A DNA stretch of 64,000 nt from Mucilaginibacter conchicola (GCF_003432115.1 NZ_QWDC01000001.1:1054001-1118000), one strand, 5' to 3'. Numbered from the stretch's first letter, positions 8,998 through 17,875 are shown. Made by a program: numbers and translations. The notes: generated from the letters alone by a model not told the origin.

Positions 8998-9433
8998 AGG
9001 TTGTTTTTTGGCAAAATAAAAGCGCGCCGGACAGATAACTTATATAATGAGTTCTGGTTTGAAATATTATGCTCCGGCTTCAATTTTGATAAAACTTTGG
9101 CTCCTTAAAAAGTGCCGGAAGATTCTGCGCATGGAATAAGTTTTTGACCGCCGCGGCCCAGGGTGATCGTGCATTCATCGTTAAAATTCAAATCGTTAAA
9201 CAAAAATTCATTACAGCGAAAACACGTCGGATAGCGCCAATAAGATAAAATCGTGAACCAATAACTTTACAGTTTATGATATTGTTTTGAGCAGTAGATA
9301 AAATATAGTTAAATTATTTTCTTTTTAGTTGAAACATTCAGCCTCATCGGCGGTTGCTTTAATACACGCACGATCCCTCTCTCATCCAGCCGCTAGCTAC
9401 TGCGATCATTCACTTTTTTTAAAATCATAAACA
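8998..9433. other. Divergent intergenic region between amylase and catalase genes
   Basis: About 435 bases, AT-rich in its right half, holding the promoters of the divergent amylase and manganese catalase genes. No ORF with sensible composition and no strong hairpin was seen. I could not pick out a convincing TAnnTTTG promoter. Confidence 0.4.
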
Positions 9434-10381
9434 ATGTTTCACCACGTTAAATCACTACAATTTAATGCCAGGGTTTCGCGCCCTGACCCGCGCTTTGCTA
9501 ACTTATTATTAGAGCAATTCGGCGGCGAGAACGGGGAGCTCGCTGCGGCCATGCAGTATTTCACCCAGGCTTTCGGGGCTAAGCAACCGCACCCGGATAA
9601 ATACGATATGCTGATGGATATCGCCACCGAAGAATTCAGCCACCTGGAGATTGTAGGCGCAACCATCACCATGCTATTAAAAGGGGTTAACGGCGAACTG
9701 AAAGATGCTGCCGAACAAAGCGAGATCATGGTTGCCATGAACGGGAAAGCCGAAAAGGAAAGCGTTATCCATGCCGCCCTTTCCGCTAACCCGCAGTTCC
9801 CGATCATTACCGGCGGCGGGCCTACACCGCGAAACAGCCAGGGCATTCCCTGGTGCGCATCGTACATCAATTCCAATGGTGACCTGACCGTAGACCTGCG
9901 GACCAACCTGGCCTCAGAATCACGGGCCAAACTCGTTTACGAGCACCTCATGAAATTTACCGACGACCCATATATCCACGAAACCCTGTCTTTCCTGATG
10001 ACCCGCGAGGTGACCCACTATAAGATGTTCGAGGCGGCGTTGAACAGCATCCAGCCTAACTTCCCGCCAGGCGTTTTGGCTGCTGACCCGCGGTACCTGC
10101 AGAATGTTTACAACCTGTCCGACGGTACCGTGCGCGGTCCCTGGAACGAGGGCGAGATCAAAGGCATGGGCAAAGAATTTGTTTATGTCGAAAACCCATT
10201 GCAACAAGTGCAGGAAACCGATGGCCAAACCCAGCTGTCTGAGGACTTCACCAAAGAACTAAATGACAAAGACAAACTGGATAAGCAAATGAGCGAGCTC
10301 AAAAGCGCGGAGGTGAAGAATGCCGAACCTAAAGGAGTGGCACAATGGAATGAATACCCCGGCACGAACCAGCTTCAATAA
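9434..10381 (+). CDS. Manganese (non-haem) catalase
   Basis: Disproportionates hydrogen peroxide with a di-manganese centre; cytoplasmic. The 315-residue protein has the ferritin-like four-helix ligand motifs: NGELAAAMQYF (first Glu near 36), ATEEFSHLEIVG (Glu and His near 70), and REVTHYKMFEAAL (Glu/His near 190). GGGPTPRNSQGIPW is a typical family segment. The C-terminal 50 residues are charged and polar (KELNDKDKLDKQMSELKSAE), as in other long Mn catalases. It is followed after 32 bases by the transaldolase gene on the same strand, a likely operon. Composition here is more GC-rich than in the polysaccharide locus. Confidence 0.93.
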   Translation: MFHHVKSLQFNARVSRPDPRFANLLLEQFGGENGELAAAMQYFTQAFGAKQPHPDKYDMLMDIATEEFSHLEIVGATITMLLKGVNGELKDAAEQSEIMVAMNGKAEKESVIHAALSANPQFPIITGGGPTPRNSQGIPWCASYINSNGDLTVDLRTNLASESRAKLVYEHLMKFTDDPYIHETLSFLMTREVTHYKMFEAALNSIQPNFPPGVLAADPRYLQNVYNLSDGTVRGPWNEGEIKGMGKEFVYVENPLQQVQETDGQTQLSEDFTKELNDKDKLDKQMSELKSAEVKNAEPKGVAQWNEYPGTNQLQ

Positions 10382-10413
10382 AAAAAATTATCCGGCTCCG
10401 GAACAACAATTAT

Positions 10414-11520
10414 ATGGAAACAACGAACAGGGTCAAACAGATCCACACCAACTTCCGGCAAAGTATCTGGCTGGATTTTATAGACCGGGAGATCATGCGG
10501 TCAGGCAAATTGCAACAGCTGATCGCTGAAGATGGCATCAGGGGCGTAACATCGAACCCGGCCATTTTTGCGCAGGCCATAGCTGCCAGCGCGGATTATG
10601 ATGCCGATATTGCAAGCCTGTCGGACAATTACCCCGACGATGAAGATCTATTCTATCAACTGGCGATCAAAGATATCCGGCAGGCTGCCGACCTTTTCGC
10701 GCCCGTATATAACGAAGAGATCAGCGGCGCGGACGGCTATGTCAGCCTGGAAGTGTCGCCCTTTCTGGCCCTTGATGGCGAAAGTACCAGCCGGCAGGCT
10801 ATGAAACTATGGCTCGCGGTTGACCGGAAGAATGTCATGATCAAGATCCCCGCCACCCAGCCTTGCTTGCCATCCATAACAGAGGCTATCAGCCAAGGCA
10901 TCAATATTAACGTTACGCTGATCTTCGGATTGGAACGTTACCGCGAGGTTGCACTGGCCTATATCGAGGGTTTGGAACAGCGCCTGCAGGCCGGGCTGGA
11001 TGTCAGCCGAGTCGCTTCCGTAGCCAGCTTCTTTTTAAGCCGGATCGATATCCAGCTTGACCCTGTGCTGGATAGTAAGGACCTGGGTGAAATGAAAGGC
11101 GAAGCGGCTATCGCTTTAGCAAAAACTGCATACCAGGTGTACCAGGAACTGTTCAATTCAGCACGCTGGCAAAAGCTGGCTGCTGCCGGGGCGAAACCCC
11201 AGCGCTTATTATGGGCCAGTACCGGCAACAAGAATCCGGCTTACCGGGACACCCGCTATATCGATGAACTGATCGGGCCGGACACCGTAAACACCGCGCC
11301 GCTGAATACCATTGCGGCGTTTCGCGATCATGGCAAGCCGGCGGCGTCCTTACAGGGAGAACCGGACTGGGCCAAAGGTATTCTCGCGGCACTTAGCGAA
11401 GCCGGGATCGACCTGACAGCCGTTGCGGCGGAATTGGAAACTGCCGGTATCGCCAAATTCAATGAACCTTATCAGCAAATGCTGGCGGCAATTGCCGCCA
11501 AGCGGATTGTAATTCACTAG
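10414..11520 (+). CDS. tal: Transaldolase
   Basis: Transfers a dihydroxyacetone unit between sedoheptulose-7-phosphate and glyceraldehyde-3-phosphate in the pentose phosphate pathway; cytoplasmic. The 368 residues match the longer, actinobacterial-type transaldolases. Signatures seen: GVTSNPAIFAQAI near 45-57, VMIKIPATQPCLPSI near 140-154 carrying the Schiff-base Lys, NINVTLIFGLERY near 165-177, and LWASTGNKNPAY near 268-279. It follows Mn catalase closely and precedes a DUF4142 gene. Coupling a pentose phosphate enzyme to catalase would help NADPH supply during oxidative stress, but that is inference. Confidence 0.92.
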   Translation: METTNRVKQIHTNFRQSIWLDFIDREIMRSGKLQQLIAEDGIRGVTSNPAIFAQAIAASADYDADIASLSDNYPDDEDLFYQLAIKDIRQAADLFAPVYNEEISGADGYVSLEVSPFLALDGESTSRQAMKLWLAVDRKNVMIKIPATQPCLPSITEAISQGININVTLIFGLERYREVALAYIEGLEQRLQAGLDVSRVASVASFFLSRIDIQLDPVLDSKDLGEMKGEAAIALAKTAYQVYQELFNSARWQKLAAAGAKPQRLLWASTGNKNPAYRDTRYIDELIGPDTVNTAPLNTIAAFRDHGKPAASLQGEPDWAKGILAALSEAGIDLTAVAAELETAGIAKFNEPYQQMLAAIAAKRIVIH

Positions 11521-11564
11521 TCAAAAAACATCAAACCTCTGACTTTATCAAAAAGTCTGTTGCA

Positions 11565-12083
11565 ATGAGCGCAGGCTTAACCTTGGCAGGCAGTTTGCTG
11601 CAGTCTTTTCAAGCGGAAGCAGCAGTTGACCCAGGCAGCCCGGTGGCAGCGAACGAAAAAGAGTTTCGCATGGGCGTAATTGGCCCTGCCGAATTATCCC
11701 TGGCCACCAGCCAGATCGCCGCAGGTAAAGCTACCAACAAGAACGCTAAAGAATTTGCGGGTTTTGAATTAGGTGAAGCGATCGCGGTTACAGGCGTTCT
11801 AAAAGACCTTGGCACACCAGTACCGGCGATGGACGCTAAAGCCAAGGCCACTTTGGAAAAAATCAAATCTACACCTGCGGGTCCTGAATTTGATAAAATT
11901 TATATCAAGGCGCAATTAGAAAACCACGAATTTTTACGCGACTTAGCACAAAATTATATCAGTAAAGGAAAGCTGGCCGGCGCTGCGGAAAATCAGGGCA
12001 GGCATTTAGCTACCTTATCGCTGACTGTTTTTAAAGAGCATATCGCTATTACATCCCGGATTTTAAAAGAACTCGGCGCATAA
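11565..12083 (+). CDS. DUF4142 exported protein
   Basis: A 172-residue DUF4142 protein, a ferritin-like helical fold found in periplasmic proteins, often near stress genes; biochemical function unknown. The domain runs from EFRMGVIGPAELSLATSQIA to the C-terminus. The annotated ATG gives a signal peptide without positive charge (MSAGLTLAGSLLQSF). The frame is open upstream and would add KKHQTSDFIKKSVA, a much better n-region, but the codon before it is GTC, not a start codon, and no other start codon lies nearby. Either the true start codon has mutated or the short form is used. It lies 44 bases after transaldolase, so probably in the same transcript. Confidence 0.8.
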   Translation: MSAGLTLAGSLLQSFQAEAAVDPGSPVAANEKEFRMGVIGPAELSLATSQIAAGKATNKNAKEFAGFELGEAIAVTGVLKDLGTPVPAMDAKAKATLEKIKSTPAGPEFDKIYIKAQLENHEFLRDLAQNYISKGKLAGAAENQGRHLATLSLTVFKEHIAITSRILKELGA

Positions 12084-12190
12084 CGGAATACGATCTTAAG
12101 GTCACCCTGCGGCAGGCAGTCGCCGGGTTAAGTACTACACTGGCAGCTGTAGCGGTGTCGCCGGTATTGGCTGCTGCAAAACCTACAACT

Positions 12191-12840
12191 ATGGAAATCA
12201 GAAATTGGAAGTTCCGATGACCAAATATCCGCAATTACCGTTTACAGGAATGGCTCGGGTTAGCCATTAAAATGAACCCTAAGCCCGATCACGGTGAAAT
12301 GAGTTACAAAGGTTCAGGAAGGTTAAAAGGGCGCAAAGCATTGATCACTGGTGTTGATTCGGGCATCGGCCGTGCAGCTGGAATCGCTTACACCCGTGAA
12401 GGTGCAGACGTAGTCATCAACTATTACCCGATCGAAGAACCTGATGCACAAGAGGCAATCGCACTCATGAAAAAGGAAGGCGTCAAAGCCGTCGCGATCC
12501 CAGGCGATCTTCGCGACGAACAATTCTGTATCAAACTCGTTAAGAGGCCGTTAAAAATTGGCGGTTTAGATTTTGGTCAGCAATGCTGGCCGTCAGCAAA
12601 GTCATGCTTCGATCTTGGCTATCTCTAAAGAGCAGATCGACTGGACGATGAAAATCAATATCTATGCGCCTTTTTGAATCATCAAAGCCGCACTGCCGCA
12701 TTTATCGCCAGGTTCCACCATTATCGGAACAACTTCAGAGCAAGCGGCTGACCCGACACTTGATCTGTATGACTACGCACAAACCAAAGCCGCGAGGATC
12801 AACTGTGTGCGTTTGCTCGCTAAATAATTAGCATCGGTGT
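12191..12840 (+). pseudogene. SDR family oxidoreductase, multiply disrupted
   Basis: Pieces of a short-chain dehydrogenase of the group beginning with a KYPQLPF segment and then [26 protein letters not shown] and the cofactor motif DSGIGRAAG. Lesions: a one-base shift near 12197, another near 12232, a further frameshift near 12570 (GGLDF in one frame, [17 protein letters not shown] in another), TGA replacing a Trp codon in YAPF-stop-IIKAALPHL near 12677, and TAA after RLLAK near 12827, beyond which homology fades. The Tyr-x-x-x-Lys catalytic motif survives as YDYAQTKAA. The product would be about 285-300 residues if intact. Several independent lesions make this a true pseudogene rather than a sequencing slip. 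Confidence 0.85.
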
Positions 12841-12888
12841 GGGTATACTCAGGTAAATCGATGCTGTTACTGGGCTCGGCTTAAAACA

Positions 12889-12907
12889 ACAGGATTTGTT
12901 ATCCTGT
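12889..12907 (+). terminator. Small hairpin after the SDR remnant
   Basis: Perfect 7-bp arms (ACAGGAT and ATCCTGT) around a 5-base loop, without a strong T run. It lies between the ruined SDR and the YtxH-like gene. It is weak as a terminator. Confidence 0.3.
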
Positions 12908-13009
12908 ATTTGAAAAGATTTATCACGATATTGATTTGAATCTTTTCTGATACTGAACTATATCACCCGCGTGGTTGGAACATTAGTTATCCTGCTGTGT
13001 TACATCAAT

Positions 13010-13252
13010 ATGAAAAATCCATTTGAAAAAGAAGATCATACCGGTTTGATCGTTGGAATTGCTGTCGGCGTTGCAGCGGGCATCGGTTTAGGTTGGCTCT
13101 TACTGACCGATAAAGGCGCAGTTTACCGTGACCAGCTAGCACGCAGATTAAAAGACGGTATTAGTGATACTGCAGCTGATTTTATCGATCATAAAACTTT
13201 TATTGCTAAAAAGGTGGCAAAAGTTGCCACAGATGCCGTGATCAAAGAATAG
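13010..13252 (+). CDS. YtxH-like small membrane protein
   Basis: An 80-residue protein from the ATG at 13010 (MKNPFEKEDHTG). The upstream in-frame GTG at 12971 would add a hydrophobic lead but is less likely. One membrane segment (LIVGIAVGVAAGIGLGWLLL, near 14-33) is followed by a short helical, Lys-rich cytoplasmic tail. This layout and the glycine-rich helix match YtxH-domain proteins, small general-stress membrane proteins. It lies just before the exonuclease fragment with an 8-base gap. Confidence 0.7.
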   Translation: MKNPFEKEDHTGLIVGIAVGVAAGIGLGWLLLTDKGAVYRDQLARRLKDGISDTAADFIDHKTFIAKKVAKVATDAVIKE

Positions 13253-13260
13253 GTTCTGGC

Positions 13261-13506
13261 GTGAAGATCGCTACCTATAATATCAACGGGATTAACGGCC
13301 GTATATACAATTTGGTGCGCTGGCTTGAAAAGGCGCAGCCTGATGTTGTGTGTTTACAGGAATTGAAAACAGAAGATCATAAGTTCCCTGAACGAGCCCT
13401 GCTCGAAGCAGGTTACCATTCGATCTGGCAGGGGCAAAAAAGCTGGAACGGTGTAGCCATCCTCTCCAGGTATGGCGAGATCCAAGAGACCAGGTGGAGA
13501 TTCTGA
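13261..13506 (+). pseudogene. xth: Exodeoxyribonuclease III, N-terminal fragment cut by IS21 element
   Basis: GTG start at 13261, giving MKIATYNINGINGRIYNLVR and the EEP-nuclease motif DVVCLQELKTED (catalytic Glu near 37). It reads correctly to about residue 79 (SRYGEIQETRW) and then runs out where the IS21-family element begins, near 13507. A full enzyme has about 255 residues, so two thirds are lost, including the catalytic His and Asp. The missing part is not present on the other side of the element or anywhere in the window. The fragment should be inactive. Confidence 0.85.
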
Positions 13507-13654
13507 TGAACTTGACCACTATGTTCCGGAACAAACTGACCATCTATTCCGGGCGAAACTGACCACCTGATTCCGGGGCAAACTGACCACCGCAAAGTCG
13601 TAGCAAATGCTGTAAAAGAGACCATCTTTTGAGGGCAAATACACCTTCCTAAGA

Positions 13655-14431
13655 ATGGCAAACTTAACAATCAGCATGAGTAAGATCAGAAAGATACTGA
13701 AGATGTATAGCCAGCAGCGGCCTTTAATGACCATAGCTGCCCAGGCTGATGCATCGAGAAACATGGTAAAAAAGTATGTAGCAACATTCAAAGCCAGCGG
13801 CCTCACCTTTGATGAGGTTAATGCACTGAACGACAAAGAACTGGAAGATTTGTTCGGAAAGTCTAAAGAACACCCACCTAACGCACGTATGCAGTCCATG
13901 CTGCGCTGTTTCCCCCACGTCGATAAAGAGCTTAAAAAGACCGTCATGAACCGGCAGATCCTATGGGAGGCCTACTATAAAGAGTTTCCTGGCGGGTATC
14001 AGTACAGTCAATTCTGCTTTTATTATAACCAGTGGAAAGCCAGGGTCAACCCGACCATGCATATGGATCACAAAGCCGGTGATAAGCTTTATGTGGACTT
14101 TGCAGGCGAAAAGCTAAGCTATACCGATAAGGATACCGGTGAAGTTATTGCAGTAGAGGTCTTTGTGGCTATCCTCGGAGCCAGCCAGTTAACCTTTGTT
14201 GAAGCTGTTATGAGCCAGCAAAAGGAAGACTTTATCGCGGCCTGTGAGAACACTCTGCACTTTATCGGTGGCGTTCCTGCCGCCATTGTCCCCGATAACC
14301 TGAAGGCTGCCGTAACCAAAAGCAGCCGCTATGAGCCCACTTTGAACGAAACGTTCGAGGACTTTGCAGATCATTACGGCACTACCATACTACAGCGCGG
14401 GCGTACCGCCCGCGTGATAAAGCATTGGTAG
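13655..14431 (+). pseudogene. istA: IS21 transposase IstA, N-terminal part before a frameshift
   Basis: This part starts MANLTISMSKIRKILKMYSQ, with an HTH region at the N-terminus and the DDE integrase core (LYVDFAGE near 145-152, and IVPDNLKAAV near 211-220 holding the second Asp). Coding sense ends near 14390, where one base appears lost (CTACCAGCG read as CTACAGCG); after that the frame gives RGRTARVIKHW and stops. The third catalytic residue, in VEGAV, lies only in the next ORF, so this piece alone cannot be an active transposase. Confidence 0.85.
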
Positions 14432-15204
14432 AAGGTGCCGTTAAGATCATTTATACCAAGATCTATGCACCGATCAACCGGGCTACCTATCATTCTTTAA
14501 AAGAGTTGAATACAGCTATCTGGCAAGCATTGGAAACCCAAAACAGCCAATTGCTTAAAGGTCGCAACTACAGCCGCAGGCTACAATTCGAAGAGATCGA
14601 GCGGCATACCCTGATGCCATTGCCTGTCCTGCCCTATCAGTTCAAAAAGCACTTCTACGCTAAAGTGATCAAGAACGGCCATGTCAACCTCGGCCCGGAT
14701 AAACACTATTACAGTGTGCCTTATCGCTTCATTGGCAAGCGGGTTAAGCTTTTGTATTCCAGTACCATCGTAGAGATCTACTCCAACTACGAACGCATTG
14801 CTTTGCACAAACGGGCAAAGAACCCTTATGGCTATACGACCGACAAAGACCACATGGCTACTACGCACCGCTTTGTAACCGACTGGACACCTGATAAGTT
14901 CTTAGAATGGGCTGCTTCCATCCATGAGGATGTCAGGCTGTATATCCTTAAGATACTTGACCGCAAACAGCACCCGGAACAGGCTTACAAGTCCTGTCTG
15001 GGCGTACTTGGCTTTGCCAAGAAAGCAGGTAACGAGCGATTAATAATGGCCTGTCAGCGTGCACTCAGCTATGGTATTTACAACTATAAAACCATACAAA
15101 CCATCCTGGAGAATAAGATGGACGGCTATGAGGAAAGCTTGTTTGCCGATGAGCTGCCGATGCCTAACCACGATAATATTAGGGGAAAAGACTATTACAA
15201 ATAA
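14425..15204 (+). pseudogene. istA: IS21 transposase IstA, C-terminal part after the frameshift
   Basis: This part continues the IstA reading as ARAYRPRDKALVEGAVKIIY (from about 14394) through the C-terminal domain to the stop at 15204. The E of VEGAV is the expected third catalytic acid. The nominal start (MVEGAV) is only the first Met after the shift. Restoring one base upstream gives a single protein of about 515 residues, the normal IstA length. istB follows after 19 bases. Confidence 0.85.
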
Positions 15205-15223
15205 CCATTAAACAACAAATAAC

Positions 15224-15970
15224 ATGAACACAAGTACATTAGAAAAGATGAGGAAGATGAAGTTCTTCGGTATGTTCCATGCTTTCAAAAGCAGCATGGA
15301 AACAGGTAAAACTAACGATCATACAGCGGATGAGCTACTCGCTCTGTTGGTAGATGCAGAATGGGACGACCGGCAAAACAGGCGTATAGAAAGGACAATA
15401 CAGTATGCCAAGTTCCGCTATAAAGCCTCTGTAGAGGACGTTCATTACCATGCCGAACGAAGTATCGACCGCAACCAGATCATGCGCCTGGCAGACTGTA
15501 CCTTCATTGACCGAAATGAAAACGTACTGGTTACCGGTAGTACCGGCATTGGTAAAAGTTATGTGGCTTCTGCTATCGGCTACCAGGCCTGTATGCTGGG
15601 CTACAGGGTATTCTATGCCAGTACCCCCAAACTATTCGCTAAACTGAAGATGGCGAAGGCAGACGGCTCTTATATCAAAGAACTGGCTAAACTCGAAAGG
15701 ACACAGCTGCTTATACTGGATGACTTCGGTATACAGCCTTTTGATGCACAAAGCAGAGCTGCGCTCATGGAGCTGATCGAGGATAGGCATGGCAAAACCT
15801 CACTGATCATTACTTCACAGCTACCGGTAAGCAAATGGTTTGAGGTGATCGGGGAAAAAACGGTTGCTGATGCGATCCTGGACCGGATCGTTCATGATGC
15901 GCATCGCATTGAACTGAAGGGGGAATCTATGAGAAAAAAACGTAGTGTTGAACCTGCAAAAAGCTACTAA
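15224..15970 (+). CDS. istB: IS21 helper ATPase IstB
   Basis: A 248-residue AAA+ ATPase that assists IstA in target selection and transposition. Walker A is GSTGIGKS near 104-111, Walker B LLILDDFG near 163-170, with a C-terminal R-rich segment (MRKKRS). N-terminal helices (MNTSTLEKMRKMKFFGMFHA) bind DNA/IstA. Length and motifs are complete and the frame is intact. It follows istA with a short gap as in all IS21 elements. It could still act in trans if another copy of the element supplies an intact IstA. Confidence 0.93.
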   Translation: MNTSTLEKMRKMKFFGMFHAFKSSMETGKTNDHTADELLALLVDAEWDDRQNRRIERTIQYAKFRYKASVEDVHYHAERSIDRNQIMRLADCTFIDRNENVLVTGSTGIGKSYVASAIGYQACMLGYRVFYASTPKLFAKLKMAKADGSYIKELAKLERTQLLILDDFGIQPFDAQSRAALMELIEDRHGKTSLIITSQLPVSKWFEVIGEKTVADAILDRIVHDAHRIELKGESMRKKRSVEPAKSY

Positions 15971-16034
15971 TGGAAATACCTTTTAAATAACTATTTTTGT
16001 ACACGCTTTTATAGCATTTGCTGCAACCCAAAAG

Positions 16035-16601
16035 TCAGCTAACCCAGTGGTCAATTTGGCCCGGAACAGGGTGGTCAACATCTCCATAACATACAGGCTC
16101 ATCCGCGAATAAGATCTTTGGCTGGTTGCTTAATGCCCTCGCCAGCGACACCCTTTGCTGCTCGCCCCCTGATAATTGCAGCGGGTAGTGGTGACCACGA
16201 TCAGCGAGGCCAACTTTATCCAGCAGCTCCAGCGCACACGGGCGGATATTCTTCTCGCCACGCAGCTCAAGCGGCACCATTACATTCTCCAGAGCGGTAA
16301 GCGTTGGCAATAGCTGAAAATTCTGAAAGATGAAACCTACGTTACGGTTCCTTACCTCGGCACGCTCATCTTCTGTAAGCTTGTCAAGCGCGATCCCGTT
16401 CAATTCTACCGAGCCTGTTGTTGAGCGGTCTAAACCTGCACAAAGGCCAAGTAAAGTGGTCTTGCCGCTTCCGGAAGGGCCTACTATAGCATTGGTTGAA
16501 CCGGGTGAGATAGAAAAATTGATATCATCGAGTACCACTAACGCACGGCCCGCGTTTTGGTAGCTTTTTCCGAGATGGCTGATCTTTAAAATAGAATCCA
16601 C
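16035..16601 (-). pseudogene. LolD/MacB-type ABC transporter ATPase, 3' end cut by IS21 element
   Basis: It reads from MDSILKISHLGKSY through Walker A (GPSGSGKTT, residues 41-49), Q-loop (FIFQNFQLLPT), signature (LSGGEQQR, 143-150) and Walker B (ILFADEP, 163-169). After residue 169 the usual TGNLD sequence, D-loop and H-loop are missing. The frame runs into the IS end (last residues PGQIDHWVS are IS-encoded). The family has about 220-235 residues, so some 50-60 C-terminal residues are lost, including the switch His. The product is unlikely to work. Such ATPases pair with FtsX-like permeases, which are not visible here. Confidence 0.85.
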
Positions 16602-16908
16602 TTATTGCTGTTTTTTATTTGGACGATTGACAACCCTGATAATTACCCGGAATCATAAAAAGTTTATGAAAAGCGGGGTTTATGACAATTGAGTGAGTTT
16701 AGAAAACTCTGCATACCTTTAGCATGATTGTAGCATTACAAAACAAAAACCGTTACTTTAAAATTTAATTACAAGGAATTTGACTTAATTACATATTAAG
16801 AAAAACAATAACTTGTATAAATCGTTGGAAATAAAAGTAGTTTAGGAGCTACAATCATTTAACTATCCAAAGCCGGATAGCCATCACAGTATTCTTAATC
16901 AAACCACT
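16602..16908. other. Divergent intergenic region, nothing firm
   Basis: About 300 AT-rich bases between the truncated ABC ATPase gene and the lipoprotein gene. It must hold the promoters of both. I noticed a near-palindrome (gagtttagaaaactc, around 16690) but no convincing promoter and no small gene. Confidence 0.35.
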
Positions 16909-17304
16909 ATGAAAATCAAACTTTACTTGATCGTCCTTGCTTTTATATCCTTACACGTTGCCTGCAGACCGATTGACGATGTTAAACCCTACGATGTGAC
17001 CAATAAGGTTTTCAGAGTAATAGCTTATTACCAAAACGAGCCCTATAACATCACTATCAACCAAATTAAGCCCAATGCCGTTAATGCTGCGCCGTACAGC
17101 ATCTTAAATACTACCCAAAATGCAAATTTCGAATTTGGATTTACACCAGCAGCGGGAGATACCATCAAAGTTAATGCTGATTCGAAAACGGGTTCGTTCA
17201 CGATATTTGCACACTACCTTGGAAAAGACCTCGGGAAAATAAATTTAACTCCGACCAATAATGGCAAACATACGGCTGAATTTATTTACGTTGTGCCTAA
17301 TTAG
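16909..17304 (+). CDS. Putative lipoprotein, unknown function
   Basis: A 131-residue protein with a lipoprotein signal peptide: MKIKLYLIVLAFISLHVAC, Cys at 19 after a hydrophobic core, followed by RPIDD. The mature part is a small beta-rich domain (VFRVIAYYQNEPYNITINQ, then TIKVNADSKTGSFTIFAHYL), perhaps an Ig-like or transthyretin-like fold. No family recognised. It is monocistronic: a strong terminator follows at 17341. It is probably anchored in the inner or outer membrane facing the periplasm. Confidence 0.75.
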   Translation: MKIKLYLIVLAFISLHVACRPIDDVKPYDVTNKVFRVIAYYQNEPYNITINQIKPNAVNAAPYSILNTTQNANFEFGFTPAAGDTIKVNADSKTGSFTIFAHYLGKDLGKINLTPTNNGKHTAEFIYVVPN

Positions 17305-17340
17305 GCACACGTTGTTGTCGACGTTATCACTATAACAAAA

Positions 17341-17370
17341 ACAAAAAAGCCGCTTAAGCGGCTTTTTTGT
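17341..17370 (+). terminator. Rho-independent terminator
   Basis: A perfect 30-base palindrome: ACAAAAAAGCCGCTT then AAGCGGCTTTTTTGT. It has a GC-rich stem with T/A runs on both sides, so it can stop transcription from both directions: the lipoprotein gene on plus and the 48-residue ORF on minus. Confidence 0.85.
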
Positions 17371-17413
17371 TTTATAAAAGATCCAGAAAAAAATATCTTA
17401 ATGTTACGGATGC

Positions 17414-17560
17414 TTAAAATTGCCTCTTCATTGGCTTTGAGTGCGTCACAAAAGCTAAAAACCATCCTATCGAACTGCCAATTAGCGCTGCCAGCATCCA
17501 TAACCAATGTGTGGTAATAAAATTACCGATACTTGCAAAATCTATAATTTGACTATTCAT
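17414..17560 (-). CDS. 48-residue single-helix membrane protein
   Basis: A short ORF with ATG at 17560 and stop at 17414. It reads MNSQIIDFASIGNFITTHW, one strong membrane helix (LWMLAALIGSSIGWFLAFV, residues 20-38), and a basic tail (THSKPMKRQF). The charge pattern (acidic/polar N-terminus, basic C-terminus) suits a real membrane microprotein. A terminator lies about 45 bases downstream. No family recognised. Confidence 0.45.
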   Translation of the reverse strand: MNSQIIDFASIGNFITTHWLWMLAALIGSSIGWFLAFVTHSKPMKRQF

Positions 17561-17570
17561 ATAAATCTTA

Positions 17571-17875
17571 TTTTTTTATAAATTTTGTTTTTAAAAACCT
17601 AATTTACTGATATATGAGCAATTTTATCCTTATAATGTTTTTAATTTAATAAAAAATCATACAACTTCAATGTGTATTTGATAAATGCAAACGGCAAAAT
17701 TAACTGTTGTGCAATTATAATGGCGTTATCCAGTTTCGTACTTTTAGCAACAGCGTAAACTCGTTTTTTATTAATATCTTAATATCAAAGCATAATAGAG
17801 CTAAATAATTATCTTATTGTATTTTTTATGCCTATTTTTTTGTGAAAATAAGATTTTAACAATATTGCTGTAACT
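17571..17875. other. AT-rich noncoding stretch
   Basis: About 300 very AT-rich bases with no believable ORF, repeat or strong hairpin. It may hold promoters for the flanking small genes. Confidence 0.4.

Larger units (their letters stand above)
13507..16080 (+). mobile_element. IS21-family insertion sequence
   Basis: About 2.57 kb with istA (two pieces) and istB. Imperfect terminal inverted repeats: the left end carries TTGACCACTATGTTCCGG, the right end on the opposite strand TTGACCACCCTGTTCCGG, both followed by CAAA-TGACCA. The left end repeats the motif (GACCA, then TTCCGG) at about 20-base intervals to 13580, as is usual for IS21 transposase sites. I see no target duplication. The outermost bases differ between ends, so boundaries are good to about 3 bases. 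Flanking genes (xth on plus, ABC ATPase on minus) are both cut and unrelated. Confidence 0.85.

Noticed and set aside
9439..10365. Antisense ORFs of 60-163 codons under the Mn catalase gene
   Set aside because: GC-rich antisense shadows; the plus strand codes a complete catalase.
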